From Acidicaldus organivorans (lineage in GTDB: Bacteria > Pseudomonadota > Alphaproteobacteria > Acetobacterales > Acetobacteraceae): 5,760 bases of DNA. The position numbers and the translations under genes were made by a program. Shown here one piece after another: positions 1 to 4,878 of the stretch (position 1 is the first letter of the stretch; each line of letters starts with the position of its first letter). The stretch spans positions 11,328 to 17,087 of the forward strand of contig KN174005.1 of the NCBI GenBank assembly GCA_000759655.1, in the 5' to 3' direction. Under the pieces are notes generated by a model. That model was not told where the DNA came from and did no database searches. It saw only the letters and a program-made list of their open reading frames with translations.

Positions 1-872
1 GCGAGGAGCAGCGCACCGAGCGGGTGCAGGAGGGTCGCGATGCGGGTCGAGATGACCGGATGGAGGCGGCGGAGGAAGACGAATTCGAGGATCCTCGCGA
101 TGACCTGGGCGGGGCCGACCAGGGTGGCGGCGGCGATCGCCGCATTCGGGCTCACCCGCGCCAGCATGAGAAGGCGCGGCATGTGGGTCGCCATCGCGCC
201 GGTGACGAACCAGGCCGCCGCGAAGACATAGGCGAGCAGCACACCCCGCCCGTCGATCCGCCGCCGCCCCCTCCCCGCGGCGAGCCTCCCGCCAAAGGGC
301 GCGCCGCGCGGGATAGTGGCGAGATTGAGCGGCAGGCCGAAGCCGAGATGAAGAGCGGCCCATACCAGGCAGGCGCCGCGCCAGCCAACATGCGCCGAGA
401 GATAGGCCGAAAGCGGCCAGCCCACCGTCGAGGCGAAGCCCGCAAAGAGAGTGATGCCGGTGATCGGCCCGCGCGCCTGATCGCCATAAAGGGCGGTGAG
501 CGCGGCGAAGGCCGCATCGTAGAGCCCGCAGGCGATCCCCACGCCGAGCACCGCCCAGGCGAGGGCGAGCCCCCAGAACCCTTCCGCCGCGGCGAGCAGG
601 AGGAGCCCTGCGGCGAGGATCAGGTTGGAGGCAGCAAGCACGCCGCGCCCGCCGCGGGCGTCGATCCGCCGCCCGACGCGCGGGCCGAGCAGGGCGGCGA
701 TGAGCAGGGCGGCTGAGACGGTGGCAAACACCGCCCCTGGCGTCAGACTGAGCGAGGCGGCGATCGGCCGGGCGAGGATGGCGGGAAGGTAATAGCTCGA
801 CGCCCAGGCGAGGGTCTCGGTGAGGCCGAGCCCCACGATGACCCGGAGCCGCCCTCTCTCACCCTTCGGCAA
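1..872 (-). CDS. MFS transporter, C-terminus cut off by window edge
   Basis: The minus strand encodes an uninterrupted 290-residue hydrophobic protein that leaves the window before any stop. I count about eight membrane segments (roughly residues 11-31, 45-62, 76-94, 98-116, 135-153, 162-182, 209-227, 243-262) and a basic central loop around 189-210, the usual six-plus-six layout of the major facilitator superfamily. A motif-A-like loop, GPRVGRRIDARGGR (63-76), sits between segments 2 and 3. No ATG lies near the N-terminus. The TTG at 872-870 gives a short basic leader before segment 1 and has a weak GGTGGAAG upstream; the alternative GTG at 836-834 would start almost inside segment 1. With TTG the gene overlaps the amidase end by 14 bases, so translational coupling is likely. 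The substrate cannot be read from the sequence; the adjacent amidase hints at an amide or a product of its hydrolysis. The family call is firm, the start is not. Confidence 0.88.
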   Translation of the reverse strand, partial: MPKGERGRLRVIVGLGLTETLAWASSYYLPAILARPIAASLSLTPGAVFATVSAALLIAALLGPRVGRRIDARGGRGVLAASNLILAAGLLLLAAAEGFWGLALAWAVLGVGIACGLYDAAFAALTALYGDQARGPITGITLFAGFASTVGWPLSAYLSAHVGWRGACLVWAALHLGFGLPLNLATIPRGAPFGGRLAAGRGRRRIDGRGVLLAYVFAAAWFVTGAMATHMPRLLMLARVSPNAAIAAATLVGPAQVIARILEFVFLRRLHPVISTRIATLLHPLGALLL

Positions 873-2205
873 GGGCCGCTTCCACCGCCGCGGCGAGGGC
901 GAAGAGGGCGCGATCTGCCCCCGCAGCCCCGACCAGCATCAGCCCCACGGGGGGCTCGCCAGGGCGGTGACAGGGAAGGCTGATCGCCGGACGGTCGAGG
1001 AAATTCACCGGCGCGGTGTTGCGCGAGGCGAGCGCGGTGGCCCGCCAATAGGCCGCCTCATCCGCCTCCAGCGCGGCGATCGGGGGCGGCAGGATGGGCA
1101 CCGTGGGCAGCACCAGCGCATCGAACGCGCAGGCTTCCTCCGCCATCTCGGCCTGAAGCCGCGCCCGGGCCTGATAGAGCCCGACCACCTCCGCGCCCGA
1201 AAGCTGCGCCCCCGTCTCGATGCGGGCAGCGACGCGCGGATCATAGGCGGCGCGATGGCGGGCCAGCCGCTCGCGATGGAGCGCGTAGGCCTCGACGGCG
1301 AGCAGAGCACCACGCGGGGCAATGCGGGGGATCTCCTCGAAGGCGGCGAAGCGGCGTTCGACGATCACCGCCCCCTTTTCGGCAAGCCGCCCCAGCGCCC
1401 GGCTGAAGGCCGCGGCGACCGCGGCGTCGAGCTCCTCGAGGGCGAAGCCGAGCGGCACGCCAAGCCGCGCCCGGGCGAGCGGGCGCGGCGCCGGGGCTTC
1501 CGGCGTTTCTCCGGCCATCACCGCATCGAGGATGGCGCAGCATTCGACCGAACGGGCGAGCGGGCCGATGGAATCGAGGCTCGGGGCGAGGGGAAACGTC
1601 CCGGCGAGCGGCACCCGGCGTTGGGTTGGCTTGAAGCCGACCACGCCGCAGAACGCGCCCGGGATGCGGCAGGAGCCCCCCGTATCGGTGCCGATCGCGC
1701 CCGCTGCCATGCCATAAGCCACCGCGGTTGCCGAGCCCGAGGAGCTTCCGCCCGGAATGCGCCCGACCTCGCGCTCCCAGGGGCTGCGCGGCGTGCCGTA
1801 ATGCGGATTGAGGCCGAGCCCGGAATAGGCGAACTCGCTCATATTGACCCGGCCGAGCGGGATGAAGCCGGCGCCGAGCAGACGGGCGACGATCGCGGCG
1901 TGGGCGGAGGCGGGCGGAGCGTCGGCGAGCAGGCGCGATCCAGCGCGGGTCGGCTCGCCCGCGACGTCGAAGAGCTCCTTGAGGGCGATCGGGATACCGG
2001 CAAAAGGGGAGGGAGCAAGGCGCGCGGCGCGCAGCCGGTCGATCGCCTCCGCCGCGGCGCGGGCGCGATCGGCATAGAGGGTGATGAAAGTGCGCGCCCC
2101 CTCGCCTTCCGGGGCAAGCGCCTGGGCCAGCGCCTTTTCGACGAGAGCGCGGGACGTCGTCTCCCCCCGCGCGAGTTCCCCCGCCAGCGCCAAGATCCTT
2201 TTCAT
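859..2205 (-). CDS. Amidase signature family hydrolase
   Basis: This 448-residue protein belongs to the amidase signature family, cytoplasmic enzymes that hydrolyse C-N bonds with a Ser-cisSer-Lys triad. The triad is visible: Lys76 in IPIALKELFDV, the cis-Ser at Ser154 in PGGSSSGSA, and the nucleophile Ser178 in GTDTGGSCRIPG. The 24-residue spacing between the two serines matches well-studied members such as FAAH. The following GVVGFKPT block is also typical, and the length is normal for the family. The ATG at 2205-2203 is chosen because AGGGAGGA lies seven bases upstream; an in-frame GTG at 2223 would place that Shine-Dalgarno inside the gene. It is not a clear GatA: no gatB or gatC is seen, although neighbours outside the window are unknown. 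The substrate is unassigned. It is the first gene of a minus-strand pair with the MFS transporter. Confidence 0.95.
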   Translation of the reverse strand: MKRILALAGELARGETTSRALVEKALAQALAPEGEGARTFITLYADRARAAAEAIDRLRAARLAPSPFAGIPIALKELFDVAGEPTRAGSRLLADAPPASAHAAIVARLLGAGFIPLGRVNMSEFAYSGLGLNPHYGTPRSPWEREVGRIPGGSSSGSATAVAYGMAAGAIGTDTGGSCRIPGAFCGVVGFKPTQRRVPLAGTFPLAPSLDSIGPLARSVECCAILDAVMAGETPEAPAPRPLARARLGVPLGFALEELDAAVAAAFSRALGRLAEKGAVIVERRFAAFEEIPRIAPRGALLAVEAYALHRERLARHRAAYDPRVAARIETGAQLSGAEVVGLYQARARLQAEMAEEACAFDALVLPTVPILPPPIAALEADEAAYWRATALASRNTAPVNFLDRPAISLPCHRPGEPPVGLMLVGAAGADRALFALAAAVEAALAEG

Positions 2206-2212
2206 GCCGCGA

Positions 2213-2220
2213 TCCTCCCT
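2213..2220 (-). promoter_or_regulatory. Shine-Dalgarno site deciding the amidase start
   Basis: On the minus strand AGGGAGGA ends seven bases before the ATG at 2205-2203. This near-ideal site favours that ATG over the in-frame GTG at 2223. Confidence 0.8.
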
Positions 2221-2315
2221 CACCGCACGAGATGGGCCACGATGTCGCAGCCGCTCCGCGCCGTAAAGCCCGCGGGAGCAAAGCGAGCAGAGCGCCGGCC
2301 CGCGTCGCGCGTCCT

Positions 2316-2332
2316 GCCCCGGCGGGCGGGGC
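2316..2332. other. GC-rich hairpin in the amidase-dsbB divergent spacer
   Basis: GCCCCG and CGGGGC form a perfect 6-bp stem with a 5-base loop, four bases upstream of the candidate dsbB -35 box. No T-run follows on either strand, so it is not a standard terminator. It may be chance in such GC-rich DNA. Apart from this hairpin, the dsbB promoter and the amidase Shine-Dalgarno, I see nothing else in the 168-bp spacer and no convincing promoter for the amidase. Confidence 0.3.
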
Positions 2333-2336
2333 GCGG

Positions 2337-2365
2337 TTGCACCTTGCGCGAGGCATGCCTAAAGT
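2337..2365 (+). promoter_or_regulatory. Candidate sigma70-type promoter of dsbB-coq7
   Basis: TTGCAC (2337-2342) and TAAAGT (2360-2365) are separated by exactly 17 bases, the preferred spacing for a housekeeping sigma factor. Each hexamer matches consensus at four of six positions. Transcription would begin about 2372-2374, essentially at the dsbB ATG. The region is otherwise very GC-rich, so the TAAAGT stands out. This is seen in the sequence only; no conservation test was possible. Confidence 0.45.
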
Positions 2366-2373
2366 CGGCGCCC

Positions 2374-2880
2374 ATGCGTGAGAAAAGCCGCGATGGCATG
2401 GCCGCTTGGCTCGTCCTGCTCGGTTCGGCGCTGGCGCTCGCCGTGGCGCATGGCGCCGAATATGCGGGCCTCGTCCCCTGCCCGCTCTGCCTTCTCGAAC
2501 GCTGGCCCTACCGCATCGCCTTCATCTTCGGCCTCGCTGCCCTGCTCGCCCCGGCGCGCGGCGCGATGCGGCGCGCCTTCCTCCTCCTCGCCCTCCTCCT
2601 CTTCATCGGCGAGGCGGGGCTCGCCGGGCTTCATGTCGGGGTGGAGTGGAAACTCTGGCCCAGCCCGCTTCCCGAATGCCACACCCCGCGCCTGAGCGGC
2701 CTTTCGATCAGCGAACGGCTCGCCGCCATGCCCGCCCGGCCGGCCAAGCCCTGCGATGAGCCGACCTTTCTGATCCCGGGCTTGCCCCTGTCGATGGCAG
2801 CGCTCAACGGGCTTTATGCCTTGGCACTCGCCCTTGGCACCTTGACGGGCCTGCGCGCCCGACGGAGCCGTTTCCGATGA
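2374..2880 (+). CDS. dsbB: Disulfide bond formation protein B (DsbB family)
   Basis: DsbB is an inner-membrane enzyme that reoxidises the periplasmic thiol oxidase DsbA and passes the electrons to ubiquinone. This 168-residue protein has four predicted membrane segments (about 11-28, 44-60, 67-88, 140-160). The first periplasmic loop carries the redox pair C36-P-L-C39, followed by E42-R43; R43 is spaced like the quinone-interacting Arg48 of E. coli DsbB. The second loop carries C102 and C127, matching the second pair (Cys104/Cys130 in E. coli). All four key cysteines are therefore present. The frame is open far upstream, but that part is antisense to the amidase, so I start at the ATG at 2374. 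No Shine-Dalgarno precedes it; an in-frame ATG at 2398 is a weaker alternative. The stop overlaps the coq7 start by four bases. Confidence 0.93.
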   Translation: MREKSRDGMAAWLVLLGSALALAVAHGAEYAGLVPCPLCLLERWPYRIAFIFGLAALLAPARGAMRRAFLLLALLLFIGEAGLAGLHVGVEWKLWPSPLPECHTPRLSGLSISERLAAMPARPAKPCDEPTFLIPGLPLSMAALNGLYALALALGTLTGLRARRSRFR

Positions 2881-3425
2881 GCTCTCCCCATCTTCCGAAC
2901 CCATCCGGTCTTCCTCCCGAGCGTGCCCGCGCCCGGGCGCTGCGCGTCGATCACGCCGGCGAGTATGGCGCGGTGCGGATCTATGCCGGCCAGCGCGCCG
3001 TGCTGCGCGACCCGCAAACCGCGCCCTTGCTCGCCCATATGGAAGAGGAGGAACGGCGGCATCTCCGCGCCTTCGAGAAGCGGCTCGCCGATGAGGGGGT
3101 GCGCCCCACCGCGCTGCTGCCGCTCTGGCACGTGGCGGGATTCGCGCTCGGCGCGGCGACCGCCCTCCTCGGGCGCGAGGCGGCGATGGCCTGCACGGTG
3201 GCGGTGGAGGAGGTGATCGACGGCCACTACGCCCGCCAGATCGCCGAACTCGCCCCGCGCGATCCGGAGCTCGCCGCCACGCTCGAGTCCTTCCGCGCCG
3301 ATGAGCTCGCCCACCGCGACACCGGGCTCGCCGAAGGGGCCGAGCGGGCGCCCGCCTATCCGCTGCTCTCCACCGTAATCAAGGCAGGCTGCCGGATCGC
3401 CATCGCGCTCAGCGAGATCCTCTAA
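2877..3425 (+). CDS. coq7: Demethoxyubiquinone hydroxylase, Coq7 family
   Basis: Coq7 is a di-iron monooxygenase that hydroxylates demethoxyubiquinone at a late step of ubiquinone synthesis, at the cytoplasmic face of the membrane. The 182-residue length fits bacterial members. The ligand motifs are all visible in order: RVDHAGEYGAVRIYAGQ with Glu29, the E-x-x-H of EEERRH with Glu59 and His62, the AVEEVIDGHY segment with Glu111 or Glu112, and ADELAHRD with Glu143 and His146. The spacing Glu29 to Glu59 equals that in human COQ7 (30 residues). A hydrophobic stretch around 84-98 is the likely membrane-associating part. The ATG overlaps the dsbB stop as ATGA, with GGAG nine bases upstream, so the two genes should be translationally coupled. 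This type is found in alphaproteobacteria in place of the flavin enzyme UbiF of E. coli. Confidence 0.96.
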   Translation: MSSPHLPNPSGLPPERARARALRVDHAGEYGAVRIYAGQRAVLRDPQTAPLLAHMEEEERRHLRAFEKRLADEGVRPTALLPLWHVAGFALGAATALLGREAAMACTVAVEEVIDGHYARQIAELAPRDPELAATLESFRADELAHRDTGLAEGAERAPAYPLLSTVIKAGCRIAIALSEIL

Positions 3426-3432
3426 GTCCCCG

Positions 3433-3468
3433 CTGGATCAAATCGCTTCTGGATCAAATCCCTTCTGG
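3433..3468. repeat. Two tandem 16-bp repeats just after coq7
   Basis: CTGGATCAAATCGCTT (3433-3448) is followed directly by CTGGATCAAATCCCTT (3449-3464), differing at one base, and then by a third CTGG. A looser relative, TGGATCGAATGGTTCT, occurs at 3631-3646. The copies are more AT-rich than their surroundings. They could be a protein-binding site or a small replication-slippage duplication. Confidence 0.75.
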
Positions 3469-3489
3469 GTGCGGCCGGAAGAGGACGGA

Positions 3490-3506
3490 GCGGGAACCTC
3501 TCCCGC
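3490..3506. other. GC hairpin downstream of coq7
   Basis: GCGGGA and TCCCGC form a perfect 6-bp stem with a 5-base loop, 65 bases after the coq7 stop. A looser GCCGG/CCGGC pairing follows (3505-3528). There is no T-tract, so intrinsic termination is doubtful; it may protect the 3' end of the dsbB-coq7 transcript or be chance. Confidence 0.3.
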
Positions 3507-3590
3507 CGGAACGGCGCCCCCGACCGGCATCTCCTCGCCCGGCGCCCTGCCGACCAGCGTCCTTGTCCCAGCGCGCGCCATTGCCGCCAA

Positions 3591-3698
3591 CCCATCTCAA
3601 AAATCAAACAAAACATTATTTCGAATCTGTTGGATCGAATGGTTCTCTCCGCGCATATCGAAAGCGTGTTGAACGCCTCGTGTTTCAGGAGAACCGCC
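3591..3698 (+). promoter_or_regulatory. AT-rich leader with 14-bp-spaced TCGAAT repeats, upstream of 58-residue ORF
   Basis: Bases 3598-3640 form a clear AT-rich island in an otherwise strongly GC-rich window. TCGAAT occurs at 3621-3626 and again at 3635-3640, exactly 14 bases apart, and the segment also reads as an imperfect inverted repeat (TTCGA at 3620-3624, TCGAA at 3635-3639). A weak sigma70-like pair, TTGGAT (3630-3635) and CATATC (3654-3659), has an 18-base spacer. Together this looks like the promoter and operator region of the downstream genes. No known operator was recognised. The rest of the 273-bp spacer, from 3426, holds the 16-bp repeats and a hairpin but no credible gene. Confidence 0.45.
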
Positions 3699-3875
3699 AT
3701 GAGGACGATCCGACTGCTCATTCCGTTCCTGCTGCTTGCCGCCGCCGCCCCGCCGTTGCGGCACATTCCCCCCGCGCCGCGGGCGGGCGGGGCGCCCGCG
3801 GGGAAGACAGAGACCCATCTGTGGGCCGCTCTGCCGCCCGCGCCGCGCCTCGCCGCCTCCTACGCGATCGCCTGA
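3699..3875 (+). CDS. Small predicted secreted protein, unknown function
   Basis: This short reading frame encodes 58 residues. It begins with a convincing secretion signal, MRTIR followed by the hydrophobic LLIPFLLLAAAA, then a region rich in proline, alanine and glycine with a single tryptophan (residue 44) and no cysteine. Cleavage would leave roughly 40 residues; no clear A-x-A site stands out, so a membrane anchor is equally possible. The start is supported by AGGAG seven bases upstream; a longer in-frame start at 3630 lies in the AT-rich leader and lacks such a site. The stop lies 12 bases before the rhodanese-like gene, suggesting one transcript. I do not recognise the protein. Whether it is expressed, or is a leader ORF, cannot be settled from sequence. 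Confidence 0.5.
   Translation: MRTIRLLIPFLLLAAAAPPLRHIPPAPRAGGAPAGKTETHLWAALPPAPRLAASYAIA
3777..3801. other. Perfect 9-bp inverted repeat inside the small secreted ORF
   Basis: CCGCGGGCG (3777-3785) and CGCCCGCGG (3793-3801) are exact reverse complements with a 7-base all-G/C loop. As RNA this would be a very stable hairpin. It falls within the coding region for the peptide and is not followed by T residues. Confidence 0.6.
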
Positions 3876-3887
3876 AGGGGGGCCTCC

Positions 3888-4421
3888 ATGACCGGAAAAC
3901 CATCCTGCCTCGGCGGTGACGAAGAAACGGCCACCCCGCAGACGCGGCCGCAAAGAGAGGAAGAGAGGGTCGCGGAAATCTCGCCCGAGCGCGCCCGCCG
4001 TCTCGCCGAACTCGGCATCGGTCTCCTCCTCGACGTGCGCGAGGACTGGGAGCGGGAAGTCGAGGGCCCCTGCCCCGGGTCGCAGCCCTTTCCCCTCTTT
4101 GCGGTGAAAACCGCGCTCGGCCACCGCCTGACGCCAGAAGAGCAGGAGGCGCTCGATGCCACGCCAGAAGAGGCGGCGCGACGCGGTGCGGCGGCCCTCG
4201 CCGAGCTCGACCGCCTGGTCCAGCGCCTCGAGGATCCTCTCCTCTTCTGCCTCTGCAACCGGGGTGAACGGAGCCGGAGCGCTGCCGCCCTGCTCCGCGC
4301 CGAAGGATGGGGAGATGCCTATTCCGTCGAGGGCGGTCTCCGCGCCTTCCGCGGCACCACCCCGCCCTCACGGGATTGTGACACGCGCCCCCTTGCCGTC
4401 CCTTCCCGCCGCGCCAATTGA
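3888..4421 (+). CDS. Rhodanese-like domain protein with charged insert
   Basis: Rhodanese domains carry sulfur as a cysteine persulfide. This 177-residue, apparently cytoplasmic protein has the family hallmarks: an opening ISPERARRLAEL helix, LLLDVREDWE (47-56), a diverged counterpart of the usual GHIPGA turn (EGPCPGSQPF, 59-68), and the active-site loop C123-N-R-G-E-R-S129, which fits C-x-x-G-x-R-S. It ends with the typical SAAALLRAEGW and VEGGLRAF elements. Single-domain rhodaneses are usually about 100-110 residues; the excess here is a polar N-terminal extension (1-29), an insert of about 40 residues rich in Glu, Ala and Arg (74-113), and a polar tail. AAGGGGGG lies five bases before the ATG. 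The gene follows the 58-residue ORF by 12 bases. The sulfur acceptor or partner is unknown. The domain call is confident; catalytic activity is inferred from the intact cysteine. Confidence 0.85.
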   Translation: MTGKPSCLGGDEETATPQTRPQREEERVAEISPERARRLAELGIGLLLDVREDWEREVEGPCPGSQPFPLFAVKTALGHRLTPEEQEALDATPEEAARRGAAALAELDRLVQRLEDPLLFCLCNRGERSRSAAALLRAEGWGDAYSVEGGLRAFRGTTPPSRDCDTRPLAVPSRRAN

Positions 4422-4447
4422 AAGTAAGTCACCATCTGCGCCCGCCA

Positions 4448-4470
4448 GATCGTCATTTCCGGATCGTCAT
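4448..4470. repeat. Short direct repeat, GATCGTCAT twice, 14 bp apart
   Basis: GATCGTCAT occurs at 4448-4456 and 4462-4470 in the spacer between the rhodanese-like gene and the three-repeat protein gene. It may be an operator for the downstream gene; no confident promoter hexamers were found nearby. Confidence 0.4.
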
Positions 4471-4502
4471 CTCGAGCGCGGGCGATGGGAGGGAGAACAG
4501 GG

Positions 4503-4754
4503 ATGGTACGGTACTGGAATTTGTTCAATTCAAGGGGCGGGATCGCCGGCGAAGCGCGCGATTACGGGGACCGCGTCATGGTTTACAACAACAGGGGCGG
4601 CCATGTGGGCGAAGCGCGGCGCTGTGGCTCGACATGGCTGTTTTATGACTGCAATGGCCGTGCCCTGGGAGAGGCGCGCGGGACCGGTCCGAATGGCCAT
4701 AACCCCCCGCCCTTCCCCCGAACCTTTTTGTCGGACGATGACGGCGGCTGGTAA
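4503..4754 (+). CDS. 83-residue protein of three 20-residue G-E-A-R repeats
   Basis: I do not recognise this protein as a named family. Most of it is three tandem repeats in exact 20-residue register: residues 3-22, 24-42 and 44-62. Each has aromatic/aliphatic residues, then N or D, a turn with Gly (SRGG, NRGG, CNGR), two variable residues, and the invariant G-E-A-R at 16-19, 36-39 and 56-59, ending x-x-G. The alternation of hydrophobic strand and Gly turn suggests three beta-hairpins forming a small beta structure. The C-terminus (63-83) is Pro-rich, then acidic, ending Gly-Gly-Trp. There is no signal peptide or membrane segment. The start at 4503 is set by GGAGGGAG seven bases upstream; an in-frame ATG at 4485 lacks a good site. 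The turn (YDCNGR) superficially resembles YD/RHS repeats and other short beta-repeat proteins. Cys41 and Cys50 are its only cysteines. Confidence 0.75.
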   Translation: MVRYWNLFNSRGGIAGEARDYGDRVMVYNNRGGHVGEARRCGSTWLFYDCNGRALGEARGTGPNGHNPPPFPRTFLSDDDGGW

Positions 4755-4766
4755 TTCGCCGCCGCC

Positions 4767-4860
4767 ATTCTCCTGTTGAATGAATTCTCCTCGACAGGAT
4801 AGCGCTCAGAGGAGAAAAGTGTGGATGCAATGTCATGAAGGGCCGGCCCCGGCAAGGCCG
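4767..4860 (+). promoter_or_regulatory. Leader with repeated ATTCTCCT and hairpins before the last gene
   Basis: ATTCTCCT occurs at 4767-4774 and 4784-4791, 17 bases apart. TTCTCCTC (4785-4792) is also the exact reverse complement of GAGGAGAA (4809-4816), giving an 8-bp stem with a 16-base loop. Further on is a 10-bp palindrome, GGGCCGGCCC (4840-4849), overlapping an alternative stem CGGCC/GGCCG (4844-4848 with 4856-4860) just before the Shine-Dalgarno. A weak promoter-like TTGAAT lies at 4776-4781 without a good -10. The GAGGAGAA copy could pair with the CU-rich copies, but a regulatory role is only inference. Confidence 0.35.
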
Positions 4861-4878
4861 CAGATGGAGAGGTTTCCG

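Noticed and set aside
24..716. A 230-residue plus-strand open frame
   Set aside because: It is antisense to the MFS transporter, extremely rich in Arg, Gly, Glu and Pro, and lacks any recognisable domain; long antisense frames are expected at this GC content.
1241..2356. A 371-residue minus-strand frame overlapping the amidase
   Set aside because: It is an out-of-frame, Arg-rich reading of the amidase gene with no family signature.
820..2880. A 686-residue plus-strand open frame running into dsbB
   Set aside because: Its first two thirds are antisense to the amidase, whose catalytic motifs are intact, and read as Arg/Gly/Ala-rich nonsense. Only the final 168 codons are dsbB.
2359..3314. Minus-strand frames opposite dsbB and coq7
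   Set aside because: Both plus-strand genes have complete active-site motifs; the antisense products are low-complexity and charged with no domain.
3433..3468. Start of a CRISPR array
   Set aside because: Two copies of 16 bp with no spacers between them and no further copies at regular intervals; no cas gene nearby.
3469..3672. A 67-residue plus-strand frame in the spacer after coq7
   Set aside because: It starts at GTG without a Shine-Dalgarno and runs across the AT-rich island; the composition does not look coding.
3422..4371. Minus-strand frames of 114 to 217 residues opposite the small ORF and the rhodanese-like gene
   Set aside because: They are Arg/Gly-rich mirror readings with poor start signals, while the plus strand has Shine-Dalgarno sites and a rhodanese active-site loop.
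4418..4648. A 76-residue frame overlapping the three-repeat protein
   Set aside because: It begins at a TTG at the end of the rhodanese-like gene and lies in a different frame from the clear repeats at 4503-4754.
4780..4878. N-terminal extension of the exported protein
   Set aside because: It would put 33 polar residues before a good signal peptide; the ATG at 4879 has its own GGAGAGG site.
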